Virus record (IMG/VR): IMGVR_UViG_3300020204_002611
Location: 1 to 23,455 of that record
Direction: 5' to 3' (one strand)
DNA: 23,455 nucleotides
Source of the DNA: a virus
Shown: positions 5,798 to 11,700 of the stretch, one piece after another
How positions within the stretch are numbered: position 1 is the stretch's first letter
How the letters are laid out: each line of letters starts with the position of its first letter
The notes under the pieces: model-generated
What the model was told of the DNA's origin: nothing
The model's database searches: none
The model's input: only the letters and a program-made list of their open reading frames with translations
Position numbers and translations under genes: made by a program

Positions 5798-5829
5798 TTT
5801 CCCACCATGCACCGTGCGACGAAGGAGAG

Positions 5830-5875
5830 TCATCGGGTTCGTGGGTAGTTTGGCAAATTAGATAAAAAAAAATTT
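5830..5875 (+). repeat. 46-bp copied P-site/promoter-upstream module
   Basis: Second copy of 4367-4412, identical over 46 bases. Confidence 0.9.
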
Positions 5876-5904
5876 GGTATATAAGAAAAATAGTTTTATA
5901 TTTG
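5873..5904 (+). promoter_or_regulatory. Bacteroidota-type promoter for 5924 gene
   Basis: TTTG at 5873-5876, 20-nt spacer, TATATTTG at 5897-5904. The block 5872-5905 is identical to 7925-7958 (34 bp). Confidence 0.87.
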
Positions 5905-5923
5905 TATCCTAAACCAATTAAAA

Positions 5924-6217
5924 ATGACAAACTCTAAATTTATCACAACACAAAACAAAGGTTTTCAGATGACCTATGAAAATGGATGGACAATCTCTGT
6001 TCAATGGGGTACATTTAATTATTGTTCCCGTAAAACTTTTGACGTAGTTATTCCAATGTCCGAAATGAGAGAAGATTTGGTTACATCACCCGATTGTGAA
6101 ATTGCAATTTGGGATAAGAACAATGTGTGGTACGATTTTGGAACTGACCAAGTTAAAGGATATTGTAATACAGATGAAGTCGCAGAGTGGATTTGGAGAG
6201 TAAAGAACTTTGAGTAA
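5924..6217 (+). CDS. Conserved phage protein (NKGF-x-ENGW family), function unknown
   Basis: This 97-residue protein begins with a strand-rich segment containing NKGFQMTYENGWTISVQWG (11-29) and NYC, then EIAIWDKNNVWYDFG (about 60-74) and GYCNTDEVAEWI. The combination is familiar from short conserved proteins in many phages and plasmids that carry no assigned function. It is small, soluble and mildly acidic, consistent with a compact beta fold closed by a C-terminal helix. Single-gene unit with promoter 20 nt upstream of the ATG and a clean terminator. Confidence 0.8.
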   Translation: MTNSKFITTQNKGFQMTYENGWTISVQWGTFNYCSRKTFDVVIPMSEMREDLVTSPDCEIAIWDKNNVWYDFGTDQVKGYCNTDEVAEWIWRVKNFE

Positions 6218-6239
6218 TCAGTAAGATTGTTTGAAGTAG

Positions 6240-6267
6240 ACCCCGACCGAAAGGTTGGGGTTTTTTA
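6240..6267 (+). terminator. Terminator after 5924-6217
   Basis: ACCCCGACC and GGTTGGGGT with a GAAA tetraloop (6249-6252), followed by T6. Confidence 0.9.
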
Positions 6268-6308
6268 TTTACACGAAGTTCTGTGGAGAACCTGAGCATG
6301 GTAGAAAA

Positions 6309-6363
6309 TTGTTTGGCGGTATAAAGGGTTAGAATAGAATGTATTATGTAACACGCCAACCAA
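6309..6363. repeat. IR element, 55 bp
   Basis: TTGTTTGGC (6309-6317) and GCCAACCAA (6355-6363). The loop contains TGTATTATGTAACA. P half-site AGTTGGC ends at 6412, so R to P is 58 bp. Confidence 0.85.
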
Positions 6364-6441
6364 AAATCAAAATCCGTCTTCTGTCCCTCGACATCCCGTA
6401 TGATAAGTTGGCAAAAAACTTGAAAAAAAAATATAGTTTTA

Positions 6442-6473
6442 TTTGGAATATCCGTTTAATCATATTATATTCG
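6442..6473 (+). promoter_or_regulatory. Bacteroidota-type promoter, variant -7, for 6502 gene
   Basis: TTTG at 6442-6445, 20-nt spacer, TATATTCG at 6466-6473 (one departure from TAnnTTTG); leader TTAAACCAATAAAAAC. Confidence 0.75.
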
Positions 6474-6501
6474 TATTGTTAAACCAATAAAAACAACAAG
6501 T

Positions 6502-6906
6502 ATGAACAATTACAAAGACATTGAAGAAATTAGAGAGTTCATTGAAGGAATGACACACTCTGCAAAAGTGAGTACCGAAGAAATGTTGGAAACAAACGAT
6601 AGTGTTCCCAATGTGAAAATGTACCTTTTGAAAAAAGTAAACGAAGAAGGTGAAACCCAATATGGTATGGGTGGTGGTGCAATCCCTACTGATGAAATCG
6701 GTAAAATGATTTACAACAAAATCGTTCCCAAAATTATTGAAGAAGGTGGACACGAAATTTTGTGTACTTGTGAAACGACATTTTCAAACGGAATTATTAA
6801 AGTGGAGTTCCACAATTTTGTAACCGATGAAAAACACCAAGAGGTTTTTGATTTTACAAAACCTTATCAAGTTTCCGACCTTTTGTCTAATGTTTGTCTT
6901 AATTAA
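6502..6906 (+). CDS. Hypothetical acidic protein, 134 residues
   Basis: No family recognised. Residues 1-35 form an acidic helical start (YKDIEEIREFIEGMTHSAKV). The middle has a Gly-rich turn (QYGMGGGAIPTDEIGKM), and two cysteines sit close together in EILCTCETTFSNG. The ending is beta-like. No signal peptide or membrane helix. It is followed after 14 nt by the 16-codon hydrophobic frame at 6921, which shares its transcript. Confidence 0.7.
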   Translation: MNNYKDIEEIREFIEGMTHSAKVSTEEMLETNDSVPNVKMYLLKKVNEEGETQYGMGGGAIPTDEIGKMIYNKIVPKIIEEGGHEILCTCETTFSNGIIKVEFHNFVTDEKHQEVFDFTKPYQVSDLLSNVCLN

Positions 6907-6920
6907 GAAAGGAGTAAACA

Positions 6921-6971
6921 ATGGGAATTTTAATTGTGTTTATTTTAATAGTAATCGGTAGTAAACTTTGA
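6921..6971 (+). CDS. Putative 16-residue membrane peptide with Shine-Dalgarno
   Basis: AAAGGAGTAAACA precedes ATG at 6921, a near-perfect Shine-Dalgarno at suitable spacing and the only strong one I see in the window. The frame encodes MGILIVFILIVIGSKL then TGA: a continuous hydrophobic helix with a positive end. It follows the 6502 gene on the same transcript and precedes the terminator. Single-helix micro-proteins of this kind exist in phages, but no family can be assigned at this length. A chance frame is possible, although the SD, length and composition argue for translation. Confidence 0.5.
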   Translation: MGILIVFILIVIGSKL

Positions 6972-6990
6972 AAACTATCGGTTGTGGTTC

Positions 6991-7022
6991 AAACCCCTAT
7001 CAGAAATGGTGGGGGTTTTTTT
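6991..7022 (+). terminator. Terminator after 6502/6921 unit
   Basis: AACCCC with GGGGGTT around TATCAGAAATGGT, followed by T7; a member of the recurrent terminator family. Confidence 0.8.
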
Positions 7023-7034
7023 ATTTCTTTCGGG

Positions 7035-7069
7035 ACTTGAGTCGGGGCCCTGAAGGAAAATTGTTTGGC
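7035..7069 (+). repeat. 35-bp copied L-arm module
   Basis: Second copy of 5725-5759, identical over 35 bases. Confidence 0.9.
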
Positions 7070-7114
7070 TCGTATTACATATAGTGAGTATCGTATTACA
7101 CCTACGCCAACCAA
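7061..7114. repeat. IR element, 54 bp, no P site
   Basis: TTGTTTGGC (7061-7069) and GCCAACCAA (7106-7114). The loop has CGTATTACA twice. Unlike the others no P half-site follows, and the next gene is on the opposite strand. From 7115 to 7257 I see only A/T-rich sequence. Confidence 0.85.
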
Positions 7115-7257
7115 TTTGTGGGATGGGAAGGTCCCTCAATCTTTTTGATATAAAATAAATAGTTTGTTCGTTAAAAAAAAGAATTTAATGTTGATGAGAT
7201 TGGTGGTATTTGTAAAAATTAACAACCTTAAGATGTTTCTTTTTTAAAAGGTGGTGT

Positions 7258-7875
7258 TTAATTAACTGATATAATTTTAAACCATCCTCTATCATCAGTT
7301 TCACCAACTTCAATTTTACTAAACTCACAATGATTCATTTTTTTTAAATTTCTCATTGTTGACTTAACTGAACGTCGTTCTAAACCTTTAGTTAGACCTA
7401 TTACTGCGCTAAGTTGACCCTTTTTTGATTCTGGGAAATATTCAGCACGAACTGAAAATCTACTTGTGCCAACTTCCTTACCAAATCCAAACTCTTCATC
7501 ATCATCTTGTGTATATTTACCAAAATATGGCACTTCTCTTCCACCTATATCTAATACTATTTCACCAACCCTAATACTCATATTTTCATCATGAAGACTT
7601 CTATCTAAAGTAACTTCATCTACAATAGTTATGCGGGATGGAACTCTTGCATTTTGTGGAATCCAATCTAATAATTCAGACTTGATTTTTTCTTTACCTT
7701 CATCAGTTATTTGTAAGGTTATCTTTTCAGGCGCTTTTAATTTATCAAACAATATACGATTATCTCTCATCATATTATCCCATGTAGGAGTTTCATTTTC
7801 TGTTTCATTTTCCTTTATAATTCGTCTAACAATTCTTGTTAAATCAGATTCCGTTAATCTAACAACTTTTTTCAT
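7258..7875 (-). CDS. Tagged virion-type protein embedded in the array
   Basis: This 205-residue protein is the only sizeable minus-strand gene in the array. It begins MKKVVRLTESDLTRIVRRII, a third kind of N-terminal amphipathic tag of a type that heads many unrelated proteins in large Bacteroidota phages. The rest (an acidic linker at 21-35, then mixed alpha/beta sequence with DNMMRDNRILFDKLKAPEK, VGEIVLDIGG and LSAVIGLTKGLERRSVKSTM) has no domain I recognise. A TATTTAT motif lies 5 nt before the ATG, as for the minus-strand genes in the first 2.4 kb, so it is probably co-regulated with them. It is divergent from the 7983 gene. Inference: a head- or virion-associated protein inserted among early genes. 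Confidence 0.78.
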   Translation of the reverse strand: MKKVVRLTESDLTRIVRRIIKENETENETPTWDNMMRDNRILFDKLKAPEKITLQITDEGKEKIKSELLDWIPQNARVPSRITIVDEVTLDRSLHDENMSIRVGEIVLDIGGREVPYFGKYTQDDDEEFGFGKEVGTSRFSVRAEYFPESKKGQLSAVIGLTKGLERRSVKSTMRNLKKMNHCEFSKIEVGETDDRGWFKIISVN

Positions 7876-7879
7876 ATAA

Positions 7880-7887
7880 GATAAATA
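7880..7887 (-). promoter_or_regulatory. Putative late-type promoter motif TATTTAT
   Basis: Minus-strand CATATTTATCTTATATG: the TATTTAT core lies 5 nt before the ATG at 7875. ATATTTATCTTATA is also present at 2583-2594 without a gene. Confidence 0.45.
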
Positions 7888-7925
7888 TGATGAGAAATAA
7901 AAACCAAGAAAAAAATAAAAATAAA

Positions 7926-7957
7926 TTTGGTATATAAGAAAAATAGTTTTATATTTG
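7926..7957 (+). promoter_or_regulatory. Bacteroidota-type promoter for 7983 gene
   Basis: TTTG at 7926-7929, 20-nt spacer, TATATTTG at 7950-7957; leader TTAAACCAATAG. Identical over 34 bp to 5872-5905. No TTGGC half-site lies upstream. Confidence 0.87.
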
Positions 7958-7982
7958 TGTAGTTAAACCAATAGACAAAATC

Positions 7983-8198
7983 ATGAAAGTTATCTCATCA
8001 AGAATTACCGAACAACCAAAGAGTTTGTTCGACCCGATGCCCCAAGTGTGGGTTACAATGGAAAATGGACAAGAAGAATTTTTGTTCGACTACTATCCCG
8101 ATGAAATCAGTTTTACCCCCGACGAGTTTGTGGGGTTGACGATTGAGGAATGTAAACACCTCAAATTTTTGAAAGACAAGAAATACTTGACCTCCTGA
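7983..8198 (+). CDS. Conserved small protein (ISSR-TEQP family), 71 residues
   Basis: MKVISSRITEQPKSLFDPMP is followed by QVWVTMENGQEEFLF and YYPDEISFTPDEFVGLTIEE, and the protein ends LKFLKDKKYLTS. I recognise the ISSR/DPMP/YPDE/F-GLT pattern from short conserved proteins in Bacteroidota plasmids and phages, none with a known function. Predicted as a small beta-sheet followed by two helices. Single-gene unit; the terminator lies inside the next IR element rather than before it. Confidence 0.78.
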   Translation: MKVISSRITEQPKSLFDPMPQVWVTMENGQEEFLFDYYPDEISFTPDEFVGLTIEECKHLKFLKDKKYLTS

Positions 8199-8214
8199 CG
8201 GAAGATGTTAAAAT

Positions 8215-8278
8215 TTGATTGGCGAACCCTCACCGAATGGTGGGGGTTTTTATTTAGTGGTCTTATTGAGCCAACCAA
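8215..8278. repeat. IR element enclosing a terminator, 64 bp
   Basis: TTGATTGGC (8215-8223) and GCCAACCAA (8270-8278). The loop contains the complete terminator of the preceding gene, unlike the other elements where the terminator lies outside. Confidence 0.75.
8225..8253 (+). terminator. Terminator after 7983-8198
   Basis: CCCTCACC and GGTGGGGG around GAAT, then T5; it lies within the loop of the IR element. Confidence 0.87.
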
Positions 8279-8332
8279 TATTGCACTGGGAAGACTGGGT
8301 ACCCCTGAAGAAAAAAATAAAAATAAATTTGG
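8270..8332 (+). repeat. 63-bp copied R-arm/promoter-upstream module
   Basis: Identical over 63 bases to 19654-19716, 11.4 kb away. It starts with the R arm GCCAACCAATATTGCACTGG and ends at the -33 TTTGG. Confidence 0.95.
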
Positions 8333-8359
8333 TAAAATAAAAAACACATTATATCTTTG
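8328..8359 (+). promoter_or_regulatory. Bacteroidota-type promoter for 8390 gene
   Basis: TTTG at 8328-8331, 20-nt spacer, TATCTTTG at 8352-8359. Confidence 0.85.
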
Positions 8360-8389
8360 TATTGTTAAAAAAATAAAATTCAATAAATT

Positions 8390-8668
8390 ATGTTTCAATC
8401 AAAACACGAAAATTTGAGTATTCTATGGATGAATACCAAACATGCAATGTACTCACAAGTGGGTGACAACAAGATTTTTATGGAACCTCCTATGATTTCC
8501 GAAGACCAATTTGTAATCATTACACAAGGAGCAACAAGAAAAACACACGGAACACCAATCGGTTCTATTTGGAAAGAAGACGGAATTTGGAATGTTCAAA
8601 TTGACACCGAACATTTTAAAGATGTTTTAAGAGTTGAAGAAGAGATTGGGAGTGAACAATTAGTTTAA
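8390..8668 (+). CDS. Hypothetical protein, 92 residues
   Basis: No family recognised. The sequence alternates short strands and turns (NTKHAMYSQVGDNKIFMEPP, then FVIITQGATRKTHGTPIGSI and GIWNVQIDTEHF) and ends in an acidic helix. The T-P-I-G-S-I-W segment suggests a small beta fold. Soluble, without Cys or membrane segment. It sits between a strong promoter (30 nt to the ATG) and a GC-rich hairpin, as a monocistronic unit. Confidence 0.7.
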   Translation: MFQSKHENLSILWMNTKHAMYSQVGDNKIFMEPPMISEDQFVIITQGATRKTHGTPIGSIWKEDGIWNVQIDTEHFKDVLRVEEEIGSEQLV

Positions 8669-8673
8669 GAAAA

Positions 8674-8699
8674 AATCCCCCGATGGAAGTCGGGGGATT
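8674..8699. terminator. GC-rich hairpin after 8390-8668
   Basis: AATCCCCCGA (8674-8683) pairs perfectly with TCGGGGGATT (8690-8699). On the plus strand no T-run follows; an A-run precedes it, so as an intrinsic terminator it works better for minus-strand transcripts. It may end transcription without a U-tract or protect the 3' end. Confidence 0.6.
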
Positions 8700-8718
8700 C
8701 ACCACATGGTGTTGAAAT

Positions 8719-8767
8719 TTGATTGGCAAAAAAAGATTTGGATATAAAAAAATTTGTGTTATATTTG
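8719..8767 (+). promoter_or_regulatory. P half-site plus Bacteroidota-type promoter for 8795 gene
   Basis: TTGATTGGC at 8719-8727, TTTG at 8737-8740, 19-nt spacer, TATATTTG at 8760-8767; leader TTAAACCAATAAAAC. No L/R pair precedes this unit. Confidence 0.85.
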
Positions 8768-8794
8768 TATAGTTAAACCAATAAAACAAAAAAA

Positions 8795-9169
8795 ATGTCA
8801 AGAGGAATTTTAATCGACGTAGAAAACAAAACAATTTCCGAAGTTGAGGTTGTTCGTGATGAAACTGGTAGTCAGTTACCAAGTATCTATGGACACTTAA
8901 AGTGTTCAACCTTTGAAGTTGTTGGGTATGATTATGAAAATGATGTGTATGTAGATGAAGAAGGTTTGATGTATATGAATGATGACACAAAGTTTTTTAA
9001 GTTGAAGAATTACCCACAACCTTTATCGGGTAATGGGTTGATAATGGGTTACGATGATGAAACGGGTGAAAATGGTGATACCAAACTTTCACTTGAAGAA
9101 GTCAAAGAACAAGTATCGTTTATGTCCGCGTTTGATGTGGCGTTAAAAGCAAGGTTTGGTTCATATTAG
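8795..9169 (+). CDS. DUF3846-like conserved phage/plasmid protein
   Basis: This 124-residue protein has the order of features I associate with DUF3846: an N-terminal strand pair (GILIDVENKTISEVEVV), an IYGHLKCSTFEVVGYD segment, VYVDEEGLMYM, then PLSGNGLIMGYDDETGENGD. The Asp/Glu-rich GNGLI-G-D-ETGE block at about 77-92 is the clearest element. DUF3846 proteins are common on plasmids and phages and have no established activity. The match is by eye and could be to a sister family. Monocistronic, with a promoter 27 nt before the ATG and a terminator about 20 nt after the stop. Confidence 0.6.
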   Translation: MSRGILIDVENKTISEVEVVRDETGSQLPSIYGHLKCSTFEVVGYDYENDVYVDEEGLMYMNDDTKFFKLKNYPQPLSGNGLIMGYDDETGENGDTKLSLEEVKEQVSFMSAFDVALKARFGSY

Positions 9170-9191
9170 ATTTGGTTTAGTTAGGTTGGAA

Positions 9192-9220
9192 AGTCCTCGG
9201 CGAAAGTCGGGGATTTTTTT
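9192..9220 (+). terminator. Terminator after 8795-9169
   Basis: TCCTCG and TCGGGGA around a CGAAAG loop, then T8. The same sequence recurs at 11634-11663. Confidence 0.85.
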
Positions 9221-9261
9221 TGCTCGGAAGATTGCTCTCAGCGGACCGCGCAGTCCACAAT

Positions 9262-9315
9262 TTGTTTGGCGTTGTATGACACTATCGTACATTGTATTAC
9301 ACCTACGCCAAACAA
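9262..9315. repeat. IR element, 54 bp, perfect arms
   Basis: TTGTTTGGC (9262-9270) and GCCAAACAA (9307-9315), perfectly complementary including the usually mismatched fourth base. The loop contains TGTATTACACCTAC. No P site follows; the promoter begins 43 nt later. Confidence 0.85.
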
Positions 9316-9358
9316 TTTGTAGGATGGGAAGGTCCCGTGAAAAAAAGTTTCAAAAAAA

Positions 9359-9389
9359 TTTGGTTATAATCAGAATTGTTTTATATTTG
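9359..9389 (+). promoter_or_regulatory. Bacteroidota-type promoter for 9420 gene
   Basis: TTTG at 9359-9362, 19-nt spacer, TATATTTG at 9382-9389; leader TTAAACCACTAAAAC. Confidence 0.85.
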
Positions 9390-9419
9390 TATTGTTAAAC
9401 CACTAAAACAAAAAACAAA

Positions 9420-9722
9420 ATGGAAAAGTACATTGATTTCTCTATCGACTACGATGGTAATTGTGAATGTGTTGATGATTTCCTCGTTAATAACGAAGAA
9501 GTAGATATTGACGATTCAGATGTTCAACCTCTAATTGATGAATTGGAAAAGATTGAAGGTTTTCACATTTCCGAACACCGAACCCAAGTCCGTATTTGGT
9601 GGAACGAAGATGGAACAATGGATATCCGTTATCGTTATTTCAATGAACCCGATTGGGGGGAATTTGATGATTACGAACTATTGGGTATCCCACAAATTGA
9701 GTTTGAACCCGAAGTTTTTTAA
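9420..9722 (+). CDS. Highly acidic hypothetical protein, 100 residues
   Basis: No named family recognised. The protein is strongly acidic throughout: DFLVNNEEVDIDDSDVQPLI, then DELEKIEG and a tail rich in Glu/Asp (PDWGEFDDYELLGIPQIEFE). The central part (RTQVRIWWNEDGTMDIRYRYF) should form a beta hairpin with exposed aromatics. Net charge is very negative, raising the possibility of a DNA-mimic inhibitor such as those phages use against restriction or other DNA-binding host proteins, but charge alone does not establish this. Monocistronic with promoter and terminator. Confidence 0.7.
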   Translation: MEKYIDFSIDYDGNCECVDDFLVNNEEVDIDDSDVQPLIDELEKIEGFHISEHRTQVRIWWNEDGTMDIRYRYFNEPDWGEFDDYELLGIPQIEFEPEVF

Positions 9723-9727
9723 CAACG

Positions 9728-9756
9728 AACCCTCACCGAAAGGTGGGGGTTTTTTA
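9728..9756 (+). terminator. Terminator after 9420-9722
   Basis: CCCTCACC (9730-9737), GAAA, GGTGGGGG (9742-9749), then T6. Confidence 0.9.
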
Positions 9757-9793
9757 TGACCTGAAGACATGGAGTCACGGTTCAGGGTGGATT

Positions 9794-9856
9794 TTGGTTG
9801 GCTTACTTTACAGATTAGTAGGTTTTTACTTTACACTTTGCAAGAACGCCAAACAA
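9794..9856. repeat. IR element, 63 bp
   Basis: TTGGTTGGC (9794-9802) and GCCAAACAA (9848-9856); the fourth arm base is mismatched. P half-site AGTTGGC ends at 9930. Between R and P lies CCGGGTACCCGG, a perfect 12-bp palindrome. Confidence 0.75.
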
Positions 9857-9948
9857 TTTTCCACGACGCCGGGTACCCGGCCGGGTCCTGAGGTGTTACC
9901 GAATGGTAAGTTACCTATTGGTTAGTTGGCAAGAAAAATAAAAATAAA

Positions 9949-9980
9949 TTTGGTAAAATAAAAAACTCGTTATATCTTTG
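9949..9980 (+). promoter_or_regulatory. Bacteroidota-type promoter for 10005 gene
   Basis: TTTG at 9949-9952, 20-nt spacer, TATCTTTG at 9973-9980. Confidence 0.85.
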
Positions 9981-10004
9981 TATCATATTAAAATCGACAA
10001 AGTA

Positions 10005-10553
10005 ATGAAAACACTTGTAATTCACCCAAAAGACAAATCGACACAATTTTTAGATATTGTGTACGAACCGATACCGAATAAAACAATTATTACGGGCGGA
10101 GTAACAAAATCGGAAGTTAAAAAACTAATCGAAGCCCACGACAGAGTAATAATGTGTGGACACGGAGCACCTATGGGGTTGTTTTCAGTTGGACAATTCC
10201 CTGGTTCAAATGGGTTTATCATAGATGAAAGTATGGTGTACCTATTAAAAGAAAAAGACAATTCAGTTTTTATTTGGTGTAACGCGGACAAATTCGTAAA
10301 CTACTATCAGTTGAAAGGTTTTTATTCGGGTATGTTCATTTCCGAAGTTGGGGAGGCATACTATTGTGGTTTACCTGGTACTGAACAAGAAGTAGTTGAT
10401 GAAAGTAATTATGGTTTCTGCGAACTTTTATCGGAGTGTATTAACGAACCACAAGATAAAATGTACGAAAGAATTAAAAAGGAATATGGTAAGATTGCGG
10501 AAGAAAACCCAGTCGCACTATACAATCACAACCGCCTCTACTTGTCGATTTAA
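10005..10553 (+). CDS. Conserved protein with possible caspase-like His/Cys dyad
   Basis: Start ATG 10005 (182 residues); upstream codons fall inside the promoter. It belongs to a conserved but unnamed family that I recall from Bacteroidota: MKTLVIHPKDKSTQFLDIVY, then a T-x-I-T-G-G segment. The layout resembles clan CD (caspase/CHAT) proteases: a hydrophobic strand DRVIMC running into GHG (His53), and a second strand SVFIWC whose last residue is Cys92 followed by NAD, 39 residues later. Then FYSGMFISEVGEAYYC forms the next strand. Spacing and strand context fit the His/Cys dyad, but the A-C or S-C signature is replaced by W-C, so protease activity is unproven. Other possibilities: a non-enzymatic flavodoxin-like fold. 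Monocistronic. Confidence 0.72.
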   Translation: MKTLVIHPKDKSTQFLDIVYEPIPNKTIITGGVTKSEVKKLIEAHDRVIMCGHGAPMGLFSVGQFPGSNGFIIDESMVYLLKEKDNSVFIWCNADKFVNYYQLKGFYSGMFISEVGEAYYCGLPGTEQEVVDESNYGFCELLSECINEPQDKMYERIKKEYGKIAEENPVALYNHNRLYLSI

Positions 10554-10577
10554 TTGGTTTAACATCGGTTGTGGTGG

Positions 10578-10606
10578 AAAGGGTAGCAGAAATGTTACCC
10601 TTTTTT
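10578..10606 (+). terminator. Terminator after 10005-10553
   Basis: AAAGGGTA and TTACCCTTT around a GCAGAAATG loop, then T-run. Confidence 0.88.
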
Positions 10607-10627
10607 ATTGCGTTTTAGTTTCGACGC

Positions 10628-10641
10628 ACAGCACGTGCTGT
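10628..10641. repeat. 14-bp perfect palindrome
   Basis: ACAGCACGTGCTGT, just before the L arm of the next IR element. It could be a dimeric-protein site; the function is unknown. Confidence 0.7.
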
Positions 10642-10650
10642 ATCCAAAAT

Positions 10651-10745
10651 TTGGTTGGCATTGTATGACACCTAATAAACACGTATTACGTTATATAGTT
10701 TGTTTAACCTTTTAGTCAAAACATTAAACAAATTAAGCCAAACAA
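10651..10745. repeat. IR element, 95 bp, longest loop
   Basis: TTGGTTGGC (10651-10659) and GCCAAACAA (10737-10745), loop 77 nt. Variant P site GTGTGGC ends at 10793 (R to P 57 bp). The R-P interval has GACAGGTGGTCATC, as upstream of 4391. Confidence 0.7.
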
Positions 10746-10824
10746 TTTTTTGGATTTGACGACAGGTGGTCATCTGTTTCGTGGTAGTGTGGCAAAATAG
10801 ATAAAAAAAAAATATACTTAAATG

Positions 10825-10854
10825 TTGTGTATATTGAAATTTGTTTTATATTTG
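10825..10854 (+). promoter_or_regulatory. Bacteroidota-type promoter for 10875 gene
   Basis: TTG at 10825-10827, 19-nt spacer, TATATTTG at 10847-10854. Confidence 0.83.
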
Positions 10855-10874
10855 TATCGTAATACATAATTAGT

Positions 10875-11030
10875 ATGAGTAAGAAATTAATTCCAATGGA
10901 AATCAAAGTCGGTGTTTACTATTATATTGATGAAGAAACCAATCAACCAGTATTTGATACTGATGAAATGAGAAATGAGTTTGAACAAAAACTTAAAGAA
11001 ATAGAAGATGAAAAAGAATGGGAACAATGA
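10875..11030 (+). CDS. Small conserved-looking acidic protein, 51 residues
   Basis: ATG at 10875 follows the promoter by 20 nt and opens a 51-codon frame: MSKKLIPMEIKVGVYYYIDE, then ETNQPVFDTDEMRNEFEQKL and a charged helix ending EKEWEQ. The pattern (a short strand VGVYYYIDEET, then D-x-DEM-x-x-EFE helix) is typical of small phage and plasmid proteins and is unlikely to be chance. Function unknown. It has no clear intrinsic terminator; only a weak CTTAAT/ATTAAG hairpin (11035-11048) and a stable CCTTCGGCGAAGG hairpin at about 11101-11113 follow, so transcription may continue into the next gene. Confidence 0.75.
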   Translation: MSKKLIPMEIKVGVYYYIDEETNQPVFDTDEMRNEFEQKLKEIEDEKEWEQ

Positions 11031-11130
11031 AACCCTTAATGGATTAAGTGTGAGACACGTCGCACAAATAGTCCGTAGGAAAATGTTACAGAAGTCAAAA
11101 CCTTCGGCGAAGGTGTACAGACGAATAAAG

Positions 11131-11176
11131 TTTGGCAAAAAAGATTTGGTAAACGAATAAAATTGTTATATATTTG
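11131..11176 (+). promoter_or_regulatory. P half-site plus Bacteroidota-type promoter for 11200 gene
   Basis: TTTGGC at 11131-11136, TTTG at 11145-11148, 20-nt spacer, TATATTTG at 11169-11176; leader AAACCAATAAA. No L/R pair in this intergenic region. Confidence 0.85.
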
Positions 11177-11199
11177 TATAAACCAATAAATTAAAAAAT

Positions 11200-11607
11200 A
11201 TGTATCAAGATTTAGACAACCCACGGAGTTGGGACAACCTCGGAAAAATGGTGTGTTTTCACGGACGTTACAACCTCGGAGACAACCACGACTACAACCA
11301 CAATAACTACAATAGTTGGGAAGAAATGAAAAACGCAATTATCAAAGAAGAAGATGTTTGTGTTATCTTACCCCTTTACTTGTACGACCACTCGGGAATT
11401 ACAATGAGTACAACCCCCTTTCATTGTCCTTGGGATAGTGGACAAGTTGGGTGGTACTTTGTTTCAAAAAAGAAAGTCCGTGAAGAATATGGTGTAAAGA
11501 AAATTACCCACAATCTTATTGACAAAGTAACCGAAGTGTTAATAAGTGAAGTTAGAACTTACGACATGTACCTCACAGGTGAATTGTACGAAGAAGAATA
11601 CGAATAG
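11200..11607 (+). CDS. Conserved phage/plasmid protein (LYLYDHSGIT family)
   Basis: This 135-residue protein has NPRSWDNLGKMVCFHGRYNL (7-26), then LGDNHDY and the diagnostic block LPLYLYDHSGITM followed by FHCPWDSGQVGWYFVSKKKV (74-93). I recognise this combination from a widespread but uncharacterised phage/plasmid family. Conserved His, Asp, Cys and Trp residues (HGRYNLGDNHD; YDHSG; CPWDSG) hint at metal or nucleotide binding, though no catalytic assignment exists to my knowledge. The C-terminal helix ends with a TYDMYLTGELYEEEYE segment. Monocistronic with a strong promoter and a terminator identical to that of the gene at 8795. Confidence 0.83.
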   Translation: MYQDLDNPRSWDNLGKMVCFHGRYNLGDNHDYNHNNYNSWEEMKNAIIKEEDVCVILPLYLYDHSGITMSTTPFHCPWDSGQVGWYFVSKKKVREEYGVKKITHNLIDKVTEVLISEVRTYDMYLTGELYEEEYE

Positions 11608-11633
11608 GTTTTATTTTGTTTTAATTGGTGAAA

Positions 11634-11663
11634 AGTCCTCGGCGAAAGTCGGGGATTTTTTTT
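11634..11663 (+). terminator. Terminator after 11200-11607
   Basis: TCCTCG (11636-11641) and TCGGGGA (11649-11655), then T8. It duplicates the terminator at 9192-9220. Confidence 0.87.
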
Positions 11664-11700
11664 ATATCAGAATTCGTCCAGCTCACGCCTGGTGGGGATT

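Noticed and set aside
7115-7257. Possible small RNA gene between the IR element and the convergent gene
   Set aside because: Only A/T-rich sequence without a TAnnTTTG promoter or stable hairpin with a T-run.
9156-9398. Plus-strand frame of 80 codons through a terminator, IR element and promoter
   Set aside because: It overlaps the end of the 8795 gene, reads through non-coding elements and has no family resemblance.
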